Positions 9,220 to 17,414 of a DNA stretch of 64,000 bases are shown here, piece by piece. Position 1 is the stretch's first letter. Every line of letters begins with the position of its first letter. The notes under the pieces were generated by a model. It saw only the letters and a list, made by a program, of their open reading frames with translations. It did not search any database and was not told where the DNA came from. The DNA comes from Pseudomonas sp. W4I3 (GTDB lineage Bacteria > Pseudomonadota > Gammaproteobacteria > Pseudomonadales > Pseudomonadaceae). The DNA is taken from contig NZ_JAUSXS010000001.1 in the NCBI RefSeq assembly GCF_030816195.1, positions 4,239,501 to 4,303,500 on the forward strand. The letters run 5' to 3'. The translations under genes were made by a program, and so were the position numbers.

Positions 9220-10224
9220 ATGAACAAGAAAAAGTCCGTCACCATCAGCGACATCGCCAAACGGGTGGGCATGACCACCATCACCGTGTCTCGGGCGCTG
9301 AGCAAACCTGACCTGGTCAAGCCCGCCACCCTGGCGCGCATTCTGGAAGTGGCGCGCGAACTCGACTACGTGCCCAACGCTTTTGCACGCGGGCTCAAGC
9401 GCAGTGAAAGCCTGATCATCGGGGTGATTACCGCGTCGGTGGACAACCCGTTCTACAGCGAAATGATCAAGGCGATTTCCCGCGAAGCGAAAAAACACGG
9501 CTACACCATCATGCTGGTGGACACCGACGAGCTGGAAGAACTGGAAAGCAAGGCCGTCGATACCCTGCTGGGGTATCGCGTGGCGGGGATCATCCTGTCG
9601 CCGGTTTCCGATGAGCCGAGCTACCAACCCGACTATCTGGAACGCCTGGGCAATGGCAAGACGCCCGTGGTGCTGCTTGACCGCACGATCCACGACAGCC
9701 CGTTCAGCCGCGTGGTGCTCGACAACTACCACAGCGGCATCCAGGCCGCGCACTACCTGCTGCGCCAGACCCCACACCTCAAGCGCCTGCTGGTGCTGAC
9801 CGGCCCCGAACACTCGCGCATCACCGTGGAGCGCCTCAAGGGCCTGCGCGAAGTGCTGGCCGAGCATCCCCAGGTGCAAGTTGAAGTGCAGGCCGGGGAC
9901 TACACGTTGATGCCGTCCTACCTGCACACCCTCGACTACCTCGCCGCGCACTCGGCGCCGGACGCGATCATGGGCTTCAACCAGTTGATCACCCTCGGCG
10001 CCCTGCGTGCATTACGCATGCACAACATCGCCCACGACAGCCTGACCATCTGCGGCATCGACCGCCTGCCCTTCGCCGATATTTTCGGCGTGCCGATTGC
10101 CTGCGTGGCCCACGACGCCTCACTCGCCGGCAGCAGCGCGGTGCGCCTGCTGCTTGATCGCCTGCAAGACCCGCACAAGCCACGGGACAAGGTGGTTATC
10201 GCGGGGCAATTGGAGAACGGCTAG
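9220..10224 (+). CDS. LacI-family transcriptional regulator of the adjacent alditol locus
   Basis: A 334-residue LacI/GalR repressor. The helix-turn-helix is at residues 6-30 (TISDIAKRVGMTTITVSRAL), followed by the hinge (YVPNAFARGLKR) and a periplasmic-binding-like sensor (GVITASVDNPFYSEM). It is convergent with the minus-strand sugar operon and overlaps the last gene by 4 bp. The only clear LacI-type operator seen is at 17215-17234 before the first gene of that operon, so it is the likely regulator. Confidence 0.9.
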   Translation: MNKKKSVTISDIAKRVGMTTITVSRALSKPDLVKPATLARILEVARELDYVPNAFARGLKRSESLIIGVITASVDNPFYSEMIKAISREAKKHGYTIMLVDTDELEELESKAVDTLLGYRVAGIILSPVSDEPSYQPDYLERLGNGKTPVVLLDRTIHDSPFSRVVLDNYHSGIQAAHYLLRQTPHLKRLLVLTGPEHSRITVERLKGLREVLAEHPQVQVEVQAGDYTLMPSYLHTLDYLAAHSAPDAIMGFNQLITLGALRALRMHNIAHDSLTICGIDRLPFADIFGVPIACVAHDASLAGSSAVRLLLDRLQDPHKPRDKVVIAGQLENG

Positions 10225-10946
10225 CGACTGGTGTAGCCGCCATCGATGGGCAGGCTCACGCCGCTGATCATGCTGGCGGCGTCGCTGAGCAGGAACAGCA
10301 CGGGCAACGCCACCTCCACGGTTTGCGCAAAACGGCCCAGCGGAATCGCTGCCAGCGCCGGATCGCGCTTGGCTGGATCAGACCAGGCCATGGTCGCCAT
10401 GGGCGTCAGCGTGACAGTGGGGTTGACGCTGTTGACGCGAATGCCGAAGCGCCCCCATTCAGCGCATTGCACGCGGGTGATCGCATCGAGCGCGGCCTTG
10501 GAGGCGCAGTAGCCGAGGTGATCGTCCAGGGCCACCAGCGACGCCTGGCTGGACACGTTGACGATACTGCCGCCCAGGCCAGCCTTGATCATTTTCGCCG
10601 CCACGCGACTGGCCACTTGCGCAGCGGCGCGGGCATTGACGTGCATGACCTGGTCGAAGGCCTCGGCGCTGATGGCGGCGGCCGGTTCCAGGCGGGAAAT
10701 ACCGGCGCAGTTGACGAGGCCGTGCAGCGGCGGCAGTTCGTTAAGGGCGGTGTCGAGGGCACGGCTGTCGGCAATGTCCAGGCACAGCGTGCGGCACCCC
10801 AGCTCAGCGAGCGCCTGCGCGTCACGCCCCAGGGCAAACACCTCGGCGCCGCTGAGCAAGAGCTGACGGGCGATTTCGCGACCGATGCCACTGCTGGCGC
10901 CGGTGACAAGGATGCGCTGGCCGGTGAAGTCAAAGGTGGCGTGCAT
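10221..10946 (-). CDS. SDR-family oxidoreductase (sugar/alditol pathway)
   Basis: A 241-residue short-chain dehydrogenase. The dinucleotide motif TGASSGIG is at 15-22, NCAG replaces the usual NNAG, and the catalytic Ser and YCASK (Tyr-x3-Lys) follow near residues 130-150. The C-terminus ends PIDGGYTSR, as in classical SDRs. It resembles L-xylulose/dicarbonyl reductases. ATG at 10946 was chosen because the family starts just before the dinucleotide fold. It is the last gene of the operon, separated from the kinase by a REPIN, so its expression may be uncoupled from it. Confidence 0.87.
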   Translation of the reverse strand: MHATFDFTGQRILVTGASSGIGREIARQLLLSGAEVFALGRDAQALAELGCRTLCLDIADSRALDTALNELPPLHGLVNCAGISRLEPAAAISAEAFDQVMHVNARAAAQVASRVAAKMIKAGLGGSIVNVSSQASLVALDDHLGYCASKAALDAITRVQCAEWGRFGIRVNSVNPTVTLTPMATMAWSDPAKRDPALAAIPLGRFAQTVEVALPVLFLLSDAASMISGVSLPIDGGYTSR

Positions 10947-10978
10947 AAATAAAATTCCCGAAACAATGAAAGTCCCCT

Positions 10979-11065
10979 GTGGGAGGGGGCTTGCTCCCGA
11001 TGAGGGTGTATCAGCCAATGCAGCTGTGACTGACCCACCTATATCGGGAGCAAGCCCCCTCCCAC
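10979..11065. repeat. REPIN (two inverted REP sequences)
   Basis: GTGGGAGGGGGCTTGCTCCC at 10979 and its inverted partner GGGAGCAAGCCCCCTCCCAC ending at 11065, with about 45 bp between. It lies between the kinase and SDR genes and its right half overlaps the 3' end of the kinase reading frame. Such doublets fold into long hairpins in RNA and may affect downstream expression. Confidence 0.85.
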
Positions 11066-12616
11066 ATTTTTGGACCGGGTTGGGTCAGCTGTCTGCAGCT
11101 TGTGCATGATCGGTTTCAAGGCCGGGTAGAGCTTCAGGTATTCGCTGAATGCCTGATCGTAGATCGCAACATTCTCCCGCTTGGGCTGCGCCCGCAGCGC
11201 CAACTGCACCCAGCCCTTGTCCATCTCCCCATCACTCACCAGCCCTACCGTGTGCGCCGCCAACAACGCGGCACCGAGCGCCGCTTCGACTTCTTGGACA
11301 ATGGTGTACACCGGGTAGCGCGTTACATCCGCGATGATCTGCATCCACACATCCGAATGGCTCGCACCGCCCACCACAATCAAGCGCGGGTCGAGGGAAT
11401 GCGCGCCCTGGGTGCCGGCCTCGATGTTGTGGCGCAGGGCAAAGCTCACCCCTTCGAGCACGGCGCGGTACAGGTGCAGGCGTGTGTGGTACAGGTTCAA
11501 CCCGACAAAACTGCCGCTGGCGCGGTCATCCCAGACCGGGCTGCGCTCGCCCATCAGGTACGGCAAGAACAACAGCCCCTCGCTGCCCGCCGGGATATCC
11601 ATCGCGCTGCGTTCCAGCAGCACCAGGCTGTCCTGGCCGGTGGCTTTGGCCTGCTGCTCCTCGGCCTGGCAGAACTGTTCGCGAAACCAGCTCACCGACG
11701 CCCCGGCGGTGATCGCGCCGCCGAAAATGTACAGGTCGCGATGGCCGTTGTAGACGTGGGGCATGCTCACCAACCCATGCCGCGCATCCACCTGCTGGTT
11801 GAGGTAGCCCCAGCACATGCTGGTGCCGATCATCGCCACATGGTTGCCCGGCTGCGTGACGCCCGCGGCCAGGGTCGCCATGGCCGCATCCACACCGCCG
11901 GCGAGTATCGGCGTACCCGCCTGCAAGCCTAGGCGATCGGCCCAGCCTTCCAGCAAACCGCCCACCACTTCACCGGAATACACCAACCGCTCCGGCATCA
12001 TCGAAGGCGGGATGCCCAGTGCCTCGAGCATCTCGCCGGACCAGTTGCGCGCGGCCACATCGTAGACACCGCCGATATTGCCGGCGCTGCTATGGTCCAC
12101 CGCCAGCGCGCCGGTCAGGCACCAGTTGATATAGCTGTTGGGCGGCAGCAGGTAGCGCGTGTTCGCCCACACCTCAGGCCGGTGCTGCTTGAGCCAGAGC
12201 ATCTTGGTGAAGCCGTAGTAACTGTCCACCGAGTTACCGGTGACGGCGAACAGTCGGTCCAGGTCCACGTGCTCGCGCACCCACTGCACCTGCTCGCCGG
12301 CCCGCCGGTCCATCCAGATCAGGCACGGATGCAACGGTGTGATCTGCGCATCCACCGCAATCCCCGAGCCGCCATACAGGCTGCTGATGCACAGCGCCTT
12401 GACCTGCGCCTTCTCCACCGAGGCCTTGCCCATGCACTGCGCCACACAGGCCTCGACCGCTTCCAGCCAGACCTGCGGCCATTGCTCGGCCCAGCGCACT
12501 TTCGGCGTATCCACGCGATACCCTTGGCTGTGCTGGGCGATGATCGTGCCGTGGGCATCCACCAGCAGCGCCTTGGTGCTCTGGGTTCCTATGTCGACCC
12601 CCATCACGTAGTTCAT
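11039..12616 (-). CDS. FGGY-family carbohydrate kinase
   Basis: A 525-residue sugar kinase. The N-terminal phosphate-binding motif GVDIGTQSTKALLVD (residues 6-20), the AGGVDAAMATLAAG segment and the C-terminal ATP-binding VVGGASHSDVWMQII mark the FGGY fold. It would phosphorylate the ketose made by the adjacent dehydrogenase. ATG at 12616 lies 2 bp after the dehydrogenase stop. The last ten residues (KNVGGGLLPI) and the stop codon are encoded by the REP sequence, so the natural C-terminus may have been altered. Xylulose, erythrulose or another ketose are possible substrates. Confidence 0.9.
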   Translation of the reverse strand: MNYVMGVDIGTQSTKALLVDAHGTIIAQHSQGYRVDTPKVRWAEQWPQVWLEAVEACVAQCMGKASVEKAQVKALCISSLYGGSGIAVDAQITPLHPCLIWMDRRAGEQVQWVREHVDLDRLFAVTGNSVDSYYGFTKMLWLKQHRPEVWANTRYLLPPNSYINWCLTGALAVDHSSAGNIGGVYDVAARNWSGEMLEALGIPPSMMPERLVYSGEVVGGLLEGWADRLGLQAGTPILAGGVDAAMATLAAGVTQPGNHVAMIGTSMCWGYLNQQVDARHGLVSMPHVYNGHRDLYIFGGAITAGASVSWFREQFCQAEEQQAKATGQDSLVLLERSAMDIPAGSEGLLFLPYLMGERSPVWDDRASGSFVGLNLYHTRLHLYRAVLEGVSFALRHNIEAGTQGAHSLDPRLIVVGGASHSDVWMQIIADVTRYPVYTIVQEVEAALGAALLAAHTVGLVSDGEMDKGWVQLALRAQPKRENVAIYDQAFSEYLKLYPALKPIMHKLQTADPTRSKNVGGGLLPI

Positions 12617-12618
12617 GG

Positions 12619-13698
12619 TCAGAGCACCGGCTTCAACAAGACCTTGATCGACTTCGTGGAGTTGGCCAGCTCGAAGGCTTCGGCAAAGTCATCCAGCGGG
12701 AAGTCATGGGTCACGATGCCTTGGGACGTGACCAGGCCGCGCTCGAATAGGTCGATGGCAATCGGGTAGCAATACGGGCCGAGGTGGGCACCGCGCACGT
12801 CCAGCTCCTTGCGATCGCCGATGATCGACCAGTCCACGCTGGTCTCGGCGCCGAACACGCTGAACTCGACGAAACGCCCGAGCTTGCGGATCAGGTCCAG
12901 GCCCTGGGTAACGCCGGCCGGTACGCCGGTGGTCTCGATGTACACGTCGCAGCCGTAGTTATCAGTAAGGCCGTTGATGATCGCGCGGGCGTTGTCGCGG
13001 GACGGGTTGATCACCACATCGGCGCCGAACTTCTTCGCCAATTCCAGGCGCTCGTCGACCATGTCGATCACCACCAGTTTCTTCGGCGTCTTCAGCGCCG
13101 CCACTTGCACCATGCACAGGCCCAGGGTGCCGGCGCCGGCAATCACCACCACGTCATCGAGCTGGATATCGCCACGGTTGACCGTGTGGATCGAGCAGGC
13201 CATCGGCTCGACCAGCGCCGAGTCTTCCAAGGACACCGACTCGGGAATCCTGTGCACGATGGCGGTCTTGGGAATGCGCATGTACTGCGCCATACCGCCC
13301 TCGGCCACTTCGCGCTGGAACCCGAAGATGTTGTGCACTTCGCACATCCAATACTTGCCCGACTTGCAGAAACGGCATTTGGCGCAGGGCACGATCTGCT
13401 CGGCGATCACCTTGTCACCCACCGCCACTTCGAAGTGTTCCTTAGCGCCCTCGCCCGCCTCCACCACATAGCCAAAAAACTCGTGGCCCGGCACCACCGG
13501 CGCCTTGACCCAGGGATTGTCGCCGCCCCAGAACATCGCAGCGCCAGAGTGGCACTTGCAGTCGCTGGCGCAGATGCCGCACGCGGCGATGCGGATCACC
13601 AGTTCATGGGCGCGGGCCCGGGGCCGGCCGATGCGCTCCAGGCGATAGTCTTTCGGGCCGTGGCAGACGACGGCTTGCATGTGAGTGTGCTTGTCCAT
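12619..13698 (-). CDS. eltD: Zinc-dependent erythritol/L-threitol dehydrogenase-like enzyme
   Basis: A 359-residue medium-chain alcohol dehydrogenase. Catalytic zinc ligands are Cys43 (CGICASD) and the His of VPGHEFFG; the structural zinc site is CAKCRFCKSGKYWMC. The NAD-binding motif is AGAGTLGLCM. From memory it resembles the mycobacterial erythritol/L-threitol dehydrogenase EltD over its length (N-terminal QAVVCHGPKDYRLE, C-terminal ELDVRGAHLGPYC). It would oxidise a polyol to a ketose for the FGGY kinase next door. The exact polyol is inference; the enzyme class is secure. Confidence 0.8.
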   Translation of the reverse strand: MDKHTHMQAVVCHGPKDYRLERIGRPRARAHELVIRIAACGICASDCKCHSGAAMFWGGDNPWVKAPVVPGHEFFGYVVEAGEGAKEHFEVAVGDKVIAEQIVPCAKCRFCKSGKYWMCEVHNIFGFQREVAEGGMAQYMRIPKTAIVHRIPESVSLEDSALVEPMACSIHTVNRGDIQLDDVVVIAGAGTLGLCMVQVAALKTPKKLVVIDMVDERLELAKKFGADVVINPSRDNARAIINGLTDNYGCDVYIETTGVPAGVTQGLDLIRKLGRFVEFSVFGAETSVDWSIIGDRKELDVRGAHLGPYCYPIAIDLFERGLVTSQGIVTHDFPLDDFAEAFELANSTKSIKVLLKPVL

Positions 13699-13725
13699 GG
13701 TGTTCGGTCCTGTGTGGAGAGGTGT

Positions 13726-14718
13726 TTATCGATGGCGCTGACGGCTGATAAAGATCGCCAGCAAAATGATCCCGCCCTTGATCACGCTCTGGACGTATGG
13801 CGATACGCCGAGCATGTTCAAGCCGTTGTTCAATACGCCCAGGAGCATGGCGCCCAGCAGTGTGCCGACGATCACGCCGCGCCCGCCGGCAATCGACGCA
13901 CCGCCCAGTACCACGGCGGCAATCGCGTCCAGCTCGAACGACACGCCGGCATTCGGCTGGCCGCTCATCAAGCGTGAAGTCAGCACCAGCCCGGCAATCG
14001 CGGCGGTGAGGCCGCTGATGCCGTACACCAGCAGCTTGAAGCGCGCCGCACGCACGCCGGACAGGCGCACCGCCTCTTCATTGCCGCCGATGGCGTAGAT
14101 GTAGCGACCGATGCGGGTGTGCTGCAGCAGCACATAGGCGGCCAGATAGGTGAGCAACATGATCAGGATCGGCACCTGCATGCCGAAAACGCTGGAGCGG
14201 CCGAAGAAGGCGAACCACTCCGGCAGCCCCGAAATCGGATAGCCGTCGGTGTACATCAGCCCCAGGCCACGGGCGATGCCCATGGTCGCCAGGGTCACGA
14301 TGATCGGCGGCATATGCAGGTAGGCCACGAACAGGCCATTGCCGATGCCGAAGGCCACGCCCACCAGCATTCCGGCGCCGATGGCCAGGCCTGGCGGTAC
14401 GCCGGCGACCATCAAGCCGGCCGTGAGCGTGCCGGACAATGCCATCACCGGCCCCACCGACAAGTCGATGCCACCGGTGAGGATCACGCAGGTCATGCCC
14501 ACCGCGATAATCGCGTTGATCGACACCTGGCGGGCAATGTTCGACAGGTTGCTGGCGGTGAGAAAGGTGTCACTGGCGAGAATCATCACCAGGGTCACCA
14601 CCACCAGGCCCACGAAGGGATAGAACGCCGGCGAGCGCAGCAACCGCGCCAGGTTCAGGCGCAACCGGCTGCCGGCTGCGGTGTTAATGGACGTATTCAC
14701 TTGAGCCCCCTGTTGCAT
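13726..14718 (-). CDS. Sugar ABC transporter permease (RbsC type)
   Basis: A 330-residue inner-membrane permease with about nine to ten hydrophobic segments. The family segments GMTCVILTGGIDLSVGPVMA and LGGASIAGGRGVIVGTLLGA are clear RbsC/AraH features. The ATG at 14718 overlaps the ATPase 3' end by 35 bp; a GTG at 14700 with smaller overlap is possible. It works with the ATPase and binding protein encoded just upstream. Confidence 0.92.
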   Translation of the reverse strand: MQQGAQVNTSINTAAGSRLRLNLARLLRSPAFYPFVGLVVVTLVMILASDTFLTASNLSNIARQVSINAIIAVGMTCVILTGGIDLSVGPVMALSGTLTAGLMVAGVPPGLAIGAGMLVGVAFGIGNGLFVAYLHMPPIIVTLATMGIARGLGLMYTDGYPISGLPEWFAFFGRSSVFGMQVPILIMLLTYLAAYVLLQHTRIGRYIYAIGGNEEAVRLSGVRAARFKLLVYGISGLTAAIAGLVLTSRLMSGQPNAGVSFELDAIAAVVLGGASIAGGRGVIVGTLLGAMLLGVLNNGLNMLGVSPYVQSVIKGGIILLAIFISRQRHR

Positions 14719-16192
14719 GGCGCATGACCTCTTGAGGATTGACGGCGGACGCTTCCAGGACCTTGACGATCGCGCCCTTGTGGAACACCGCGACGCGGTC
14801 GCACATGCCGATGACTTCCGGCAGTTCGGAGGAAATCATGATGATTGCGTAGCCCTGTTCGGTGAGGCTGCGCATCAGCGCGTAGATCTGTGCCTTGGCG
14901 CCGACGTCGATGCCACGGGTGGGTTCGTCGAACACCAGCACGTCGCAGTGGTGGTTGATCCAGCGGGCGATCACGACTTTTTGCTGGTTGCCGCCGCTGA
15001 GGTTCAATACCCGGCTTTCCGCACTGGGCGCCTTGATCGACAGCTGGCGCATCAGCGCTTCGACGCTGGCGCATTCCCTGGCCTTGTCGATCAGCCCGCT
15101 GGCGTTCTGGTATTTGGGCAGGTTGTTCAAGGAGATGTTTTCGCGAATGCTGAAGTCGGTGATCAGCCCTTCGCTCTTGCGGCTTTCGGGCAACAGGCCG
15201 ATGCCATGGGCGAGTGCCTGGGCCGGGTCGTCGAGGCTGACCTTTTCACCGCGCAGCCACACCTCTTTGCTCACCGAGGGCAGCGCGCCCATCATGCCCA
15301 GGGCCAGCTCGGTACGGCCGGAACCGACCAATCCGGCAAAGCCAAGGATTTCGCCCTGGTGCAAGTCGAAGTGGTTATGCGGGCCGTCACGTACCAATTG
15401 GATGTCCTTGACCTCCAGCAGCAACGGCCCGCGCTCAGTGGTGGGCTTGGGCGGGAAGCTGCATTCCAGGCGGCGACCGACCATCATCTCGACCAAGCGG
15501 TCGATATCACTGTCGGCCACATCGGTGACGCCCACATTGCCGCCGTCGCGCAGCACGCTGATGCGGTCGCACACCTGGAAAATTTCTTCCAGATGGTGCG
15601 AGATAAAGATCACCGCAACGCCCTGACGCTTGAGCTCGCGCATGATCTGAAACAGCAGCTCGGCTTCGCTGGGGGTCAGGGTGGCGGTGGGTTCATCGAG
15701 CACCAGCAGGCGCGCATCCAGGGCCAGGGCCTTGGCGATTTCGACGAACTGCTGCTCGGCCACGCTCAGGTACTTGACCGCACAATCGAGGTTGATCGAC
15801 ACGCCCAGGCGCTTGAACAGCGCCTCGCTGGCCTCGCGCATGTCGCGTTTGCGCAACAGCCCGAAGCGGTTGCTCAGCTCATGGCCGAGAAAGATATTTT
15901 CCACCGCCGTAAGGTAGGGAATCAGGCTGAACTCCTGGAACACGATGCCGATGCCGGCCGCGATCGCATCCCGGTAGGTCGCGAATTGCCGGGCCTGGCC
16001 GTCGATCAGGATCTGCCCTTCGTCCTGATGCTCGACGCCGCCGAGGATTTTCATCAGGGTCGATTTGCCCGCGCCATTCTCCCCCAGCAACGCGTGTATT
16101 TCGCCGCGCTCCACTTGCAGGTTGATGGACTTGAGGGCCTGTACCCCCGGGTAACGCTTACAGATATTTTCCAGCTTCAGAAGACTGCTCAT
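14684..16192 (-). CDS. Sugar ABC transporter ATPase (RbsA type, two ATPase domains)
   Basis: A 502-residue fused ATPase. The first domain has Walker A GENGAGKST near residue 35, a degenerate signature LSVAEQQFVEI and Walker B LLVLDEPTATL. The second has the degenerate P-loop GLVGSGRTE, the signature LSGGNQQKVVIARW and DEPTRGIDVG. This asymmetry is usual in RbsA/MglA/XylG. ATG at 16192 begins MSSLLKLENICKRYPG. It follows the binding-protein gene by 63 bp with an intervening hairpin. Confidence 0.93.
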   Translation of the reverse strand: MSSLLKLENICKRYPGVQALKSINLQVERGEIHALLGENGAGKSTLMKILGGVEHQDEGQILIDGQARQFATYRDAIAAGIGIVFQEFSLIPYLTAVENIFLGHELSNRFGLLRKRDMREASEALFKRLGVSINLDCAVKYLSVAEQQFVEIAKALALDARLLVLDEPTATLTPSEAELLFQIMRELKRQGVAVIFISHHLEEIFQVCDRISVLRDGGNVGVTDVADSDIDRLVEMMVGRRLECSFPPKPTTERGPLLLEVKDIQLVRDGPHNHFDLHQGEILGFAGLVGSGRTELALGMMGALPSVSKEVWLRGEKVSLDDPAQALAHGIGLLPESRKSEGLITDFSIRENISLNNLPKYQNASGLIDKARECASVEALMRQLSIKAPSAESRVLNLSGGNQQKVVIARWINHHCDVLVFDEPTRGIDVGAKAQIYALMRSLTEQGYAIIMISSELPEVIGMCDRVAVFHKGAIVKVLEASAVNPQEVMRHATGGSSEYVH

Positions 16193-16225
16193 ACCGCCGA
16201 CCTCACACTCAGAAGGACAACCCGA

Positions 16226-16246
16226 GCCCCACGGCAAGCGTGGGGC
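16226..16246 (-). other. Stem-loop between binding-protein and ATPase genes
   Basis: Perfect 8-bp inverted repeat GCCCCACG/CGTGGGGC with a 5-base loop, placed 10 bp after the binding-protein stop and before the ATPase start. No U-run follows, so it is not a classic terminator. Such hairpins commonly protect the upstream binding-protein mRNA and raise its level over the membrane components; that role is inferred. Confidence 0.65.
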
Positions 16247-16255
16247 GCAGGCGAT

Positions 16256-17179
16256 TTACCAGCTGAAGTCCTTGGCCTTGGCCTGGTCGATCAAGGTGAT
16301 GTCCACCGGCAGCGTGGCGGGCACTTGCGAGCCCCAGTGCTTGGCCAGGGCGATGCCAAGAGCCAGGCGGACCTGGTCGCGGGGGTATTGAGCGGAGGTG
16401 GCGATGAACTTGCTGCCGGGTTTCTGGATCGCCTTGATCGCTTCCGGCGCACCGTCGACACTGACCAGCTTCACGTCCAGGCCGCTGGCTTCGATGGCCG
16501 ACAGCGCACCCAGGGAGCCGTTGTCGTTCACGCTGAAAATGCCCTTGAGGGTGGGCTGGGCCTGCAACATGTTTTCGGTGACGGTCAGCGCCTGGTCACG
16601 TTCCTGCTTGCCGTTCTGGATGCTGACAATCTTGATGTCCGGGTGCTTGGCCACCGCCTCCTTGCAGCCGCGCACGCGCTCCAGGATCGGCACCACGGCG
16701 ATGCCGTCGAGGATCGCGATGTTGCCTTTGTCGCCGATGTTTTTGGCCAGGTATTCGCAGGCCTGGAAACCGGCGTCGTAGTTTTTCGAGCCGACGAAGG
16801 AATCCAGCGGGCCATCGGCCTGGGCGTCCACCGCCACCACGACCACCCCGGCGGCATGGGCGGACTTGACCGCCGATTGCACACCGACCGAATCGGTCGG
16901 GTTGATCAGCAGAATGTCGATGCCTTTTTGCAGCATGTCTTCAACGTCGCTGACTTGCTTGGACACGTCATGGCGGGCGTCGGTGATGATCAGTTTCGCA
17001 CCGATGCTCGCGCCAGCTTCTTCCAGGGCGTTTTTCATGGTGACGAAATAGGGGTTGTTGATTTCCTGGAACGAGGCGCCGATGCGGATCGGTTTGGCGG
17101 CGTCGGCAAACACCGGAGAAGCACTGCCCAGGGTGATGCTGGCAGCCAATAAACACAGGGTTTTCGGAAGCATTTTCAT
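16256..17179 (-). CDS. Sugar ABC transporter periplasmic binding protein (RbsB type)
   Basis: A 307-residue binding protein, first gene of the operon. The signal peptide covers about residues 1-25 (LCLLAASITLGSASPVFA, then DAAKP). The mature part shows the RbsB fold: IGASFQEINNPYFVTMKNAL, the DILLINPTDSVG hinge-side segment and FVGSKNYDAG. It would bind the polyol or sugar used by the dehydrogenase and kinase. ATG at 17179 was chosen for the Lys-containing signal start; another ATG lies two codons in. Confidence 0.92.
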   Translation of the reverse strand: MKMLPKTLCLLAASITLGSASPVFADAAKPIRIGASFQEINNPYFVTMKNALEEAGASIGAKLIITDARHDVSKQVSDVEDMLQKGIDILLINPTDSVGVQSAVKSAHAAGVVVVAVDAQADGPLDSFVGSKNYDAGFQACEYLAKNIGDKGNIAILDGIAVVPILERVRGCKEAVAKHPDIKIVSIQNGKQERDQALTVTENMLQAQPTLKGIFSVNDNGSLGALSAIEASGLDVKLVSVDGAPEAIKAIQKPGSKFIATSAQYPRDQVRLALGIALAKHWGSQVPATLPVDITLIDQAKAKDFSW

Positions 17180-17214
17180 GGCGTGGGTCTCTGTTTTGTT
17201 TTTATTTTTAGAGC

Positions 17215-17234
17215 AAATGTTATCGTTAACATTT
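17215..17234. promoter_or_regulatory. LacI-family operator before the alditol operon
   Basis: AAATGTTATCGTTAACATTT is a near-perfect 20-bp palindrome with the central CG typical of LacI/GalR operators; only two of ten base pairs break the symmetry. It lies 36 bp upstream of the binding-protein start, where bound repressor would block transcription. The regulator gene at 9220-10224 is the obvious partner. Confidence 0.8.
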
Positions 17235-17294
17235 TGTCAGAAGCTAGCAAGTAAATTGGACCTGCGCAAGCCTCCACTGGTCGGTCGCGGTCAA

Positions 17295-17328
17295 AAATGT
17301 GGGAGGGGGCAAGCCCCCTCCCACATTT
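17295..17328. repeat. REP palindrome
   Basis: A 34-bp nearly perfect palindrome, AAATGTGGGAGGGGGC followed by AA and GCCCCCTCCCACATTT. It is a single REP of the same family as those at 7803, 10979, 45085 and 45433. Confidence 0.85.
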
Positions 17329-17362
17329 GTAGCGTGCTGCCTGCGAATCATGAGTGCGCCGC

Positions 17363-17394
17363 AAAAAAAAGGAGCAGCCTCTGCAGGCTGCCCC
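17363..17394 (-). terminator. Rho-independent terminator
   Basis: On the minus strand the stem GGGGCAGCCT/AGGCTGCTCC encloses the loop GCAG and is followed by eight T. It lies 20 bp after the repaired stop of the PPC-like gene and is well placed to end its transcript. Confidence 0.85.
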
Positions 17395-17414
17395 TTCTGT
17401 TTCACATCACGCCG

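Noticed and set aside
14717..17152. An 811-codon + strand frame across the sugar transporter genes
   Set aside because: Antisense shadow spanning two real minus-strand genes and their gap; composition His/Gln/Asp-rich as expected for a shadow.
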